Of a stretch of DNA of 64,000 bases, positions 33,038-40,110 are shown piece by piece. This stretch comes from Nocardiopsis_C rhodophaea. Its GTDB lineage: Bacteria > Actinomycetota > Actinomycetes > Streptosporangiales > Streptosporangiaceae. The stretch is from positions 1 to 64,000 of the forward strand of contig NZ_BAAAPC010000001.1 of assembly GCF_039530945.1 (NCBI RefSeq), written 5' to 3'. The notes under the pieces are model-generated. The model was not told where the DNA came from. It saw only the letters and a program-made list of their open reading frames with translations, and ran no database searches. Each line of letters begins with the position of its first letter. The stretch's first letter is position 1. The position numbers were made by a program, and so were the translations under genes.

Positions 33038-34192
33038 ATGAGCGACTTCGACCTGTTCAAGACGAGCGAAGAGCACGAGGAACTGCGCGCGGCCGTCCGC
33101 GCCGTCGCCGAAGACAAGATCGCCCCGCAGGCCGCGGAGGTCGACGCCCAGAGCGCGTTCCCGCAGACGGCCTACGACGCCCTGCGCGCCACCGACTTCC
33201 ACGCGGCGCACATCCCCGAGGCCTACGACGGCGTCGGCGCCGACGCGCTCGCGACCTGCATCATCATCGAGGAGGTGGCCCGTGCGTGTGCCTCCTCGTC
33301 GCTGATCCCCGCCGTCAACAAGCTGGGGACGATGCCGCTCATCCTGGGCGCCTCCGAGGACGTCAAGCAGCGCTACCTGACTCCGGTCGCGCGCGGCGAG
33401 GCGATGTTCTCCTACGGCCTGTCCGAGCGCGAGGCCGGTTCTGACACGGCGAGCATGCGGACCCAGGCCAAGCGCGACGGCGACGACTGGATCCTCAACG
33501 GGCAGAAGTCCTGGATCACCAACGCCGGGGTGAGCGAGTACTACACGGTCATGGCGGTGACCGACCCCGACGGCGCGCGCGGCCGCAACGTCAGCGCCTT
33601 CGTCGTGCACGCCGACGACGCTGGCTTCACCCTTGGCGAGCCGGAGAAGAAGCTCGGCATCAAGGGCTCGCCCACCCGCGAGCTGTTCTTCGACGACGTG
33701 CGCATCCCCGGCGACCGCCTCGTGGGCGAGGTCGGCGACGGCCTCAAGATCGCGCTGCGGACCCTCGACCACACCCGCGTCACCATCGGCGCCCAGGCCA
33801 TCGGCATCGCCCAAGGCGCGCTCGACCACGCGGTCGAGTACGTCAAGGAGCGCAAGCAGTTCGGCAAGGCCGTCGCCGACTTCCAGGGCATCCAGTTCAT
33901 GCTCGCCGACATGGCGATGAAGCTGGAGACCGCCCGCCAGATGGTCTACGTGGCCGCCGCGAAGTCCGAGCGGGGCGACTCCGACCTGTCCTTCTTCGGC
34001 GCGGCCGCCAAGTGCTACGCCTCCGACGCGGCCATGGAGATCACCACCGACGCCGTCCAGCTCCTCGGCGGCGCCGGGTACGTGAAGGACTTCCCGCTGG
34101 AGCGCATGATGCGCGACGCCAAGATCACCCAGATTTATGAGGGCACCAACCAGATCCAGCGCCTGGTCATGGCCCGGCAGCTGCTGAAGTAG
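33038..34192 (+). CDS. Acyl-CoA dehydrogenase
   Basis: A 384-residue flavoprotein oxidising acyl-CoA to enoyl-CoA. The FAD/substrate signatures are MFSYGLSEREAGSDTASM and KSWITNAG, the C-terminal signature is QLLGGAGYVKDFPLERMMRD, and the catalytic base is E368 in QIYEGTNQIQR. Position and length match short-chain/butyryl or 2-methyl-branched-chain dehydrogenases. The start ATG 33038 is preceded by GGGAGG. No partner ETF or hydratase gene is adjacent. A divergent TetR gene probably controls it. Confidence 0.95.
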   Translation: MSDFDLFKTSEEHEELRAAVRAVAEDKIAPQAAEVDAQSAFPQTAYDALRATDFHAAHIPEAYDGVGADALATCIIIEEVARACASSSLIPAVNKLGTMPLILGASEDVKQRYLTPVARGEAMFSYGLSEREAGSDTASMRTQAKRDGDDWILNGQKSWITNAGVSEYYTVMAVTDPDGARGRNVSAFVVHADDAGFTLGEPEKKLGIKGSPTRELFFDDVRIPGDRLVGEVGDGLKIALRTLDHTRVTIGAQAIGIAQGALDHAVEYVKERKQFGKAVADFQGIQFMLADMAMKLETARQMVYVAAAKSERGDSDLSFFGAAAKCYASDAAMEITTDAVQLLGGAGYVKDFPLERMMRDAKITQIYEGTNQIQRLVMARQLLK

Positions 34193-34274
34193 GCGCCACC
34201 TACTCGGGAGGGCCTTGGTCACCCTGCCTTTTCATCGTGAGCGGGGTGGGGTGGCCAAGCCCCCGTTCGTACGT

Positions 34275-34679
34275 CTACGGAAGGGTTTCGATCGGAGTGT
34301 CAGGCAGGTAGTGCTGCCACTCCGCCGCCGGAGCGGTCGTGATGATCGGCCAGCCGGTGTATCGAGTCGCCGCTTCGTGGATGACGTGCGCGTCTGCGAG
34401 GGCCAAGCCGTCATCTTGCCAACGGGCGGCGAGGCGTACGACGGCTGTCGCCGTATCCCTATCAAGGTCTCCGAAGGTGAAGATCGGCGCCTCCAGGCGC
34501 TCTTCCACTCCTGTGACACGGACCGGCGGCACGGTGTACAGGCCAGCGGCCAGGGCCAGTGCCGGCACATGCGGCGGAATAACGCGACGCTGGGCGAGAC
34601 CGACCAGGGCTGTCATGCAGACGGAGCCTTCGGCCCAAGCATTCAGTGCGGACGCTGTGAGAATCTTGCCGCCGATCAC
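34275..34679 (-). CDS. PIN-domain-like toxin with altered first acidic site
   Basis: A 134-residue protein resembling VapC-type PIN nucleases: strand-helix at the N-terminus (GGKILTASALNAWAEGS), a central segment FTFGDLDRDTATAVV, ADAHVIHEA with the late conserved Asp, and a WPIITT strand. In PIN proteins the N-terminal strand ends with an invariant Asp (ILDASAL); here it is Thr (ILTASAL). The nuclease may therefore be weak or inactive, or use another residue. GTG 34679 overlaps the stop of the upstream antitoxin-like gene (GTGA), the classical toxin-antitoxin arrangement. Confidence 0.65.
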   Translation of the reverse strand: MIGGKILTASALNAWAEGSVCMTALVGLAQRRVIPPHVPALALAAGLYTVPPVRVTGVEERLEAPIFTFGDLDRDTATAVVRLAARWQDDGLALADAHVIHEAATRYTGWPIITTAPAAEWQHYLPDTPIETLP

Positions 34680-34942
34680 GCGGCTTCATCCGAGGCGCCG
34701 CCGGTGATGCCCTGCGCCCATCGCATAGCGCGCTCGTAGTCCTGTGTGCCGCTATCGCCAGCCTGGACCAGGTCCTGCTCGATGAGTATCTGAGCGCGTT
34801 CCTGACGACGCTTCTTCTCGGCCAGAGCCGGGTTCACCCAGACCGACACCGAACGGGCCTCTCCAGCATCGACAGCGGCTTCGGCGGCCGCTAAGAGCTC
34901 AGGGTCCAAGGTGAGCGTGACACGCTTCTTCGCTTCACTCAT
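34676..34942 (-). CDS. Antitoxin-like ribbon-helix-helix protein
   Basis: An 88-residue protein. N-terminal strand KKRVTLTLDPELLAAAEAAV and a following helix fit a ribbon-helix-helix DNA-binding fold; the C-terminal part (RRQERAQILIEQDLVQAG onward) would be the toxin-binding tail. It directly precedes and overlaps the PIN-like gene. Expected to bind and neutralise the toxin and to repress the operon. Confidence 0.7.
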   Translation of the reverse strand: MSEAKKRVTLTLDPELLAAAEAAVDAGEARSVSVWVNPALAEKKRRQERAQILIEQDLVQAGDSGTQDYERAMRWAQGITGGASDEAA

Positions 34943-35063
34943 ACCTTCATCACACCTAGCGGCCCTGGGTCGTCGCGAGGCAAAGAAAAACAGGCGGTCT
35001 CACCGGACGAGGATGTCCCGGGACTGTGCGAGGCCGGACCCATCCCTCCTCTAGAGTTCTCGG

Positions 35064-35840
35064 GTGCATGTGGACACTCTCTCCGCGAACCAGGCCAACC
35101 TCTCGAATGGCGGGCTGCTGGGCGCAGCGCTCACTCACCGGCACGAAGACAGCTACCGCCTGCCCGTGCTCCTGTGGGAGGCAGGGCCGGGATGGCGGAT
35201 GCTGTCGTCTGGGGTCCTGGGCGGCGGACTGGGACCGCGTTCGTATGTGCTGAACGCCCAGGTTCCCGGCGACTACCGGCGCACCGATCCGGAGGCACAC
35301 CTCGCCGAGATCGCGGCGTCAGCGGGGTTACAGGGCCACGGAGTCGGCCTGATGACGGCCGCCGACGTCGCGGACGCCGCCTTCGCGGCCGACGGCGGGG
35401 TGGAGGCGACCGCGACAGTCGGGATCGGCCGACCCACGTGGGCTGCCGCACCGAGCGAATTGGACGAGGCCCGACTGGAGCACGCCGGAGCAGGGGACGC
35501 CGTCGCCGAACAGTTCGCCCCGGGCACCATCAACATCATCGTCGCGGCCCCAGTCCCGCTGTCCGATGCCGCCCTGGTGAACGCCGCCTCCACCATCACC
35601 GAGGCAAAAGTCCAGGCGGTCATGGAGGCCGGGTTTGCGTGCACCGGAACGGCCTCCGACGCGCTCTGCCTGGCGGTGCGGACCGAAAGCGATGCCGGGC
35701 CGACCGCGTCATTCGGCGGCCCGCGCTCGCAGTGGGGCGGCCGCATCGCACGCGCGGTCCACGCCGCTGTCTACACCGGCGCGGTGCGGGACGCGAAGCG
35801 AACTACCAGGCGGCAAGGCAACCGCTGCCGCAGCACCTGA
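35064..35840 (+). CDS. cbiZ: Adenosylcobinamide amidohydrolase
   Basis: A 258-residue protein with the CbiZ family pattern: SSGVLGGGLGPRSYVLNAQV, GHGVGLMTAADVADA, GTINIIVAAPVPLSDAALVN, AASTITEAKVQAV, TGTASDALCLAV and GGPRSQWGGRIARAVHAAVY. It hydrolyses adenosylcobinamide or pseudocobalamin side chains to adenosylcobyric acid in cobamide salvage. GTG 35064 gives a normal-length protein. It stands alone here; no other cobalamin gene is in the window. The C-terminal 15 residues are basic and not conserved. Confidence 0.88.
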   Translation: MHVDTLSANQANLSNGGLLGAALTHRHEDSYRLPVLLWEAGPGWRMLSSGVLGGGLGPRSYVLNAQVPGDYRRTDPEAHLAEIAASAGLQGHGVGLMTAADVADAAFAADGGVEATATVGIGRPTWAAAPSELDEARLEHAGAGDAVAEQFAPGTINIIVAAPVPLSDAALVNAASTITEAKVQAVMEAGFACTGTASDALCLAVRTESDAGPTASFGGPRSQWGGRIARAVHAAVYTGAVRDAKRTTRRQGNRCRST

Positions 35841-35944
35841 GGCACCACGACGCGGGAGCGGCGGGCGTCTTCCATGCCCGCCCCGCACAGTCAACCGAAA
35901 CGGCCTCGGCGCCTGACGGCTTGGCTGGTCGTTGGATCTGGTGG

Positions 35945-37633
35945 TCAGGAAGCGGGCTGGAACGACTTCGACATCGCGTCGAGGATCGCCATGTTCTTAT
36001 CAAAGTCCTCAGGCTTGGAGACCAGGAGGATCGTGAATCCCTCGTCGTCGGTGAAGAACCCGCGACTGACGCAGTTCCGGGTGTAGCCGGAGCCGAACGT
36101 GAACTCCCACTGGGCCGCGCCCTCGTAGTTCCCGGTCCAGTCGGCGTCGAGCGTTGTGACCGACGAACTGTCGCGGAAGCCATCGAAGCTGCCGCTGTAC
36201 GCACCCTTTTGTCGGCGCATGTAATCCGCAGGGTCGTCGGGGCTGCCCACGTGGTCGACCTGCATGTAACCGCGGTCGGGGAAGCGGAACTTCACGCGGG
36301 AGCCGCTCTCCCGCTCCATGCTCCAGTTGGTGGGGACTTCGACGGAGTACCCGGTGTCGTCGGTGTAGCGTTCCATCTCCGGAAGGTCCGGGTTCTCGTC
36401 GTCCTTGGACTCGTCGTCGCCCTTCTCCGTGTCCTTTTCCTGGTCCTCGCCCTTGCCGTCCACGTCCGCATCGGCGGTCGGACCCGAAGCGGAGGACTCG
36501 CTCGGCGCACCGGCAGCGGACGGATCGGCCTCGGACATTTGGCGCAGCCCCCAGGCCCCCACGCCGACCACGAGGAGCAGGGCGAGGGCGCCTGCGACCG
36601 CCATGAACAGCTTGCGGGCATCACGCCCGACACGAGCGCCCCGAGGGCCAGGGCCCGGTGGGATGCCCACCGCGTGCTCCTCTGATGCCTTCTCCGCGGT
36701 CGGACGTGCGTCGGCCGCACTGGCCGTGCGGCTTCGTTCCGGCACCTTGGCAGTGGAGGGAGGCACGGAGACACCGCCGGTCGCCCACCGCGCCTTCTTG
36801 TTGTTCTCGGAGACCAGCTCCTGCAGCAGATCGGCGGCCTCGCCGACCGCCATGCGCTTCTCCGGATCCTTGTTCAGTAGGCCGTCGAGCAGCGGAGCCA
36901 GCGGTCCGGCGTTCTCGGCCTTTGGCACTTCCTCGGTGACGATCGCGGTCAGTGTCGCCATCGAGGTCGGTCTATGGAACGGCGACTCCCCCTCCAGCGC
37001 CTGGTACAAGGTCACGCCGAGCGACCACATGTCGGTGGCGGGGGAAGCAGGCTTGCCGTGGGCCTGCTCGGGGGCGAGGTAGGCGGGCGAACCAATGAGC
37101 AGTCCGGTGCTGGTGAGCGCGGTAGTGCCTTCGAGCCGGGCGATGCCGAAGTCGGTCAGGACGGCGCGGTCGCCGCGGGCGATCAGAACGTTGCCCGGCT
37201 TGATGTCGCGGTGCACGATGCCGCGCTCATGCGCGACCGCCAGCGCTGCCAGCATCTGCAGGCCGATCTTGGCCACGCGCTCGGGCTGGAGGGTTCCCTC
37301 CTTTTTGAGGAGTCCGCTCAGCGAGTTGCCCCGGACAAGCTCCATGACGATCCAGGGACGCTCGTCCTCTTCGACCACGTCGAAGACGGTGATGATCGAG
37401 GGGTGAGCGAGCCGCGCGGCACTGCGGGCTTCCCGAAGCATCCGGGTGCGCAGGATGTCGACTTCCTGCTCCGGCAGGTGCGGCGGGATGCTGAGCTCTT
37501 TGATCGCGACCGGACGGTCCAGCAGCTCGTCGGTGCCCTGCCAGACGCGGCCCATCCCGCCTTCGCCGATGGTCTCGGTCAGCCGGTAGCGGCCGGCGAG
37601 CAGGCGTCCCGGCTCAGAATGCTCGGTGCTCAT
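35945..37633 (-). CDS. Membrane Ser/Thr protein kinase
   Basis: A 562-residue PknB-like receptor kinase. The kinase domain (about 15-270) has the Gly loop GEGGMGRVW, VAIKE lysine, catalytic HRDIKPGN, DFGIARLEG and the APE-equivalent LAPEQAHG. A juxtamembrane segment, a single helix (LFMAVAGALALLLVVGVGAW, near 350), an acidic low-complexity linker (KGEDQEKDTEKGDDESKDDE) and an extracellular beta-rich domain (about 430-562: DDTGYSVEVPTNWSMERE, RGYMQVDHVGSPDDPADYM) follow; no PASTA repeats. ATG 37633 starts MSTEHSEPGRLLAGRYRL. The extracellular domain probably binds an envelope ligand. Confidence 0.93.
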   Translation of the reverse strand: MSTEHSEPGRLLAGRYRLTETIGEGGMGRVWQGTDELLDRPVAIKELSIPPHLPEQEVDILRTRMLREARSAARLAHPSIITVFDVVEEDERPWIVMELVRGNSLSGLLKKEGTLQPERVAKIGLQMLAALAVAHERGIVHRDIKPGNVLIARGDRAVLTDFGIARLEGTTALTSTGLLIGSPAYLAPEQAHGKPASPATDMWSLGVTLYQALEGESPFHRPTSMATLTAIVTEEVPKAENAGPLAPLLDGLLNKDPEKRMAVGEAADLLQELVSENNKKARWATGGVSVPPSTAKVPERSRTASAADARPTAEKASEEHAVGIPPGPGPRGARVGRDARKLFMAVAGALALLLVVGVGAWGLRQMSEADPSAAGAPSESSASGPTADADVDGKGEDQEKDTEKGDDESKDDENPDLPEMERYTDDTGYSVEVPTNWSMERESGSRVKFRFPDRGYMQVDHVGSPDDPADYMRRQKGAYSGSFDGFRDSSSVTTLDADWTGNYEGAAQWEFTFGSGYTRNCVSRGFFTDDEGFTILLVSKPEDFDKNMAILDAMSKSFQPAS

Positions 37634-37876
37634 CCTTGAGGGTTCCTCGATCGTCGGGGAGAGGACGTCCGCCAGAACCGGACCGTCACCTAGGCGAGTG
37701 TAAAAGGAGGTAACCCACCACAAGCGACGCAAATCGACCCTGACCATGCTGGGGGTGACTGGTCCGTGGTCTCCCTTACCCCGATTGACGTGGGGATACA
37801 CGCAGAAACGACACCTCACCCAATCGGTCGGTAATCCTGCCCACCCGACCTGTCCGCAACCGCCCCCAACCTCACC

Positions 37877-38206
37877 TCACGTGTTCGCCACGTCTCCCGG
37901 CGCACCGGTCGCGGGCTGTTCGGCGATCCGGTTCAGGGTCCGCAGATGGTGGCCGAACGCCTCGCGCCCCTGCCGCGTCAACGACACCCACGTGGTGGTG
38001 CGCCTCCCTTTCTGTTCCTTGCGCACCTCGACATACCCGGCTTTCTCCAGGGTCGTCAGGTGCTGCGACAACGCCGAGTCACTGACCTCCACGGTGTCGC
38101 GCAGCATCCGGAACCCGGCGCGCTCCAGCGGGGACAGGGCGGCCATGATCGAAAACCGCACCGGCGAGTGGATGACCGAGTCGAGCTCGTGGCGTAGATG
38201 GCTCAT
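37877..38206 (-). CDS. Winged-helix regulator (ArsR/MarR-like), module 1
   Basis: A 109-residue protein: RHELDSVIHSPVRFSIMAAL at the N-terminus, HTH with DTVEVSDSALSQHLTTLEKA and a wing YVEVRKEQKGRRTTTWVSLT. This is the compact winged-helix type whose members sit next to a small membrane protein. Its ATG (38206) overlaps the stop of the upstream membrane gene (ATGA). A second module of the same layout lies at 55425-56209. It probably represses its own operon through the dyad at 38655-38673. Confidence 0.88.
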   Translation of the reverse strand: MSHLRHELDSVIHSPVRFSIMAALSPLERAGFRMLRDTVEVSDSALSQHLTTLEKAGYVEVRKEQKGRRTTTWVSLTRQGREAFGHHLRTLNRIAEQPATGAPGDVANT

Positions 38207-38625
38207 ACGCGCACCCGCCAGCACGCCGCGATGAAGAACGGCAGCGCCATGACCAAGGAGGCAACGGTCCACATGGGCAAGGACGTGTCGAACTGCCAGC
38301 GCACGAGCGGCCCAATCCCCACGAGGTAGAGCAGGAGCCAGATGGTGCCCGCTATGTAGAACCGCCTGCGCCCTCCAACGGGGAAGGCACCTCGCCGATC
38401 CACCCATTGACCAGCAAGCACCGTGAGGGCTCCCCACACAGCGATCACCACATACCGTTCCCAGCCATTCGGGTAGAGCGCCTCCAGGCCGACAATGAAG
38501 CCGACCGCCAGAAGCCCTGCCACCACGAGATAGACGCGGAACCACCGCGCGGCTCTGAGCGACCGCCCGCGCATCCGTTCCGCCTCAGCCAGAGCCGCCT
38601 CCACGCTCCACTGCCCTGTTCCCAT
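38203..38625 (-). CDS. Four-helix membrane protein, module 1
   Basis: A 140-residue protein: a soluble N-terminus (ALAEAERMRGRSLRAARWF) and four transmembrane helices (YLVVAGLLAVGFIVGLEAL; YVVIAVWGALTVLAGQWV; FYIAGTIWLLLYLVGIGPL; ASLVMALPFFIAACW). ATG 38625 has AAGGAAG seven bases upstream; the longer open frame is not family-like. It overlaps the downstream regulator by ATGA. Function unknown; possibly a sensor or target of the regulator. Confidence 0.8.
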   Translation of the reverse strand: MGTGQWSVEAALAEAERMRGRSLRAARWFRVYLVVAGLLAVGFIVGLEALYPNGWERYVVIAVWGALTVLAGQWVDRRGAFPVGGRRRFYIAGTIWLLLYLVGIGPLVRWQFDTSLPMWTVASLVMALPFFIAACWRVRV

Positions 38626-38654
38626 CGGCGCACTTCCTTTCGTGTACTTCAACG

Positions 38655-38673
38655 ACTTTAACACCCATAAAGT
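38655..38673. promoter_or_regulatory. Dyad ACTTTA-N7-TAAAGT, likely regulator operator
   Basis: ACTTTA (38655-38660) and TAAAGT (38668-38673) are inverted, in an AT-rich patch just upstream of the module-1 membrane gene. Similar ACTTT/AAAGT dyads are known targets of small winged-helix repressors. Confidence 0.5.
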
Positions 38674-38788
38674 GTTTGAGTCGGCGAAGAACCCCACGGC
38701 GTCGGAAAGCCCACCCCCAACGCACCGCCACGCGAAGAAGAGTCCCGGAATCTCCCACGGCGTCGGAACTCTCGCATACGATGGCGGT

Positions 38789-39136
38789 GTGACTTGCCCA
38801 AAGTGCCAAGGCCAAATGCAGACCTTCGACCGCATGGGGATCCACCTTGAGCAGTGCGAACGCTGCCGCGGGATCTTCCTCGACCATGGGGAACTGGAAC
38901 AGATCGTCTCCGCCGAGCAGCGCCACTACGGGCCGCCGCCCATGCACCAGGCGCCGACGACGTACGCCGACTCCCCGCGCGGCTACCGCGGGAAGCCGGA
39001 CTCCCCTCAGCCCTACCGCGGCGGATACGGACACCAGGGGTACAAGGACTCGCCGCGCCCCTACGGGTACGCCGACTCCCCGCGCCCCTACGGCAAGAAG
39101 CGCCGCAAGAGCTTCTTCGAGGAACTGTTCGACTAA
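38789..39136 (+). CDS. TFIIB-type zinc-ribbon protein
   Basis: A 115-residue protein. MTCPKCQGQMQ and LEQCERCRGIFLD give two CxxC knuckles of the zf-TFIIB (COG3809) type; residues 50-100 are tandem Tyr/Pro/Gly repeats (YADSPRGYRG, KDSPRPYGYADSPRPYG), and the end is basic then acidic (KKRRKSFFEELFD). The start is GTG 38789; TACGAT lies just upstream so the mRNA may be leaderless. Common in actinobacteria; function unknown. The next gene, also with a zinc ribbon, begins 12 bases after its stop. Confidence 0.85.
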   Translation: MTCPKCQGQMQTFDRMGIHLEQCERCRGIFLDHGELEQIVSAEQRHYGPPPMHQAPTTYADSPRGYRGKPDSPQPYRGGYGHQGYKDSPRPYGYADSPRPYGKKRRKSFFEELFD

Positions 39137-39148
39137 CGACCGAGCACG

Positions 39149-39838
39149 TTGAACCCCCTTATCTGCGCCCATTGCGGTGCGCGCACCGAATCCCCCTACG
39201 TCACACCTGACGGGACGGCCCTCCGGTGCGTCGACTGCGGCCGCCAGCGGCCGTTCCGTCGCCTCCCGCTCTACTGCGTGACCGGCCCCAGCGGCACAGG
39301 CAAGTCCACCGTGGCCCGTCTCCTCGTGGAGGCGCTCTCCGACCGATTCGTGGTCCTGGAGCAGGACGTGCTGTGGGTCGATGGCCTGCGCGACCCCGCG
39401 GACGAACACCGACTCTTCCGGTCGACGTGGCTCCGGATGGCCGCAATGGTGCAGCAGAACGGGCGCCCGGTCGTGCTTTGCGGAACAGTGGTCCCACCGG
39501 AGCTGGAACCGCTACCCGAGCGCGCCTTGTTCTCGGAGATCCACTACCTGTCGCTGATGTGCGACCCGGAAGTCCTCGCCGCCCGACTCCGTGCCCGCCC
39601 CGCGTGGCGTCAGTGGGACGAACCGCGCATCGCCGAGATGCTCGACTACACGGCCTGGATCGCGGAAACGGCACACGAGATGGACCCGCCGGTTTCACTC
39701 GTGGACACGACGAATGCGACGGTCGAGTCGACAGCAGCCGACGTCCAGTCCTGGATCGAGCGCACACACGACCAACGCATGGTAGCCGCCGAGGCCTCCA
39801 CCGTTCCCGGTACCGGCAAGCTCAGCGGCCACATGTGA
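39149..39838 (+). CDS. P-loop kinase-like protein with zinc ribbon
   Basis: A 229-residue protein. The N-terminus has a Cys4 zinc ribbon (CAHCGARTE at 6-14 and CVDCGRQ). A P-loop follows (VTGPSGTGKSTVARLL, near 44-59), then a hydrophobic strand with acidic end (FVVLEQDVLWVD) and LVDTTNATVES near the end, as in AAA_18/33 or shikimate/gluconate-kinase-like small kinases. It probably phosphorylates a small molecule or nucleotide; the substrate is unknown. The start TTG 39149 is inferred from the position of the zinc ribbon. It is 12 bases after the zinc-ribbon gene. Confidence 0.75.
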   Translation: MNPLICAHCGARTESPYVTPDGTALRCVDCGRQRPFRRLPLYCVTGPSGTGKSTVARLLVEALSDRFVVLEQDVLWVDGLRDPADEHRLFRSTWLRMAAMVQQNGRPVVLCGTVVPPELEPLPERALFSEIHYLSLMCDPEVLAARLRARPAWRQWDEPRIAEMLDYTAWIAETAHEMDPPVSLVDTTNATVESTAADVQSWIERTHDQRMVAAEASTVPGTGKLSGHM

Positions 39839-39839
39839 C

Positions 39840-39868
39840 GGCCCAATCCCCGCGCGTGCGGGGAGCAG
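39840..39868. repeat. Solitary type I-E CRISPR-like repeat
   Basis: A 29-base sequence two bases after the kinase stop with the core TCCCCGCGCGTGCGGGGAGC, as in actinobacterial type I-E repeats. The following 32 bases are not followed by a second copy and no cas gene is in the window. The CCCCGC/GCGGGG hairpin could equally be a transcription terminator. Confidence 0.5.
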
Positions 39869-40062
39869 TCTCGGTGACCTGCGCTTTTATCTCGGGGCCA
39901 CCCTCGAATATGCAACTTCTTGAGAGTCGGACATGAATCAACAAACACCCCACTGATGCATATCCCTAACCACCCCTCCCACGCCTGCACGCCCTAGTTG
40001 CTATCGAGTGCTTCAGGCGGCACAGAATCTTGCCCGGTCGATACGACATTCGAAAAGCCACG

Positions 40063-40098
40063 GGGGCGGACTGCGGTGAGGGTATCGCAGGCCGCCCC
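40063..40098 (-). terminator. Terminator after copA
   Basis: Stem of 7 plus 5 pairs with one mismatch (40063-40075 with 40086-40098) and a 10-base loop, 13 bases beyond the copA stop on the minus strand. Confidence 0.6.
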
Positions 40099-40110
40099 AT
40101 CATTTGATGG

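Noticed and set aside
37705..37718. AAAAGGAGGTAACC as a strong ribosome binding site
   Set aside because: On the plus strand no start codon with a plausible frame follows at the right distance; probably coincidence.
39869..39900. A CRISPR spacer after the orphan repeat
   Set aside because: No second repeat follows, so there is no evidence for an array.
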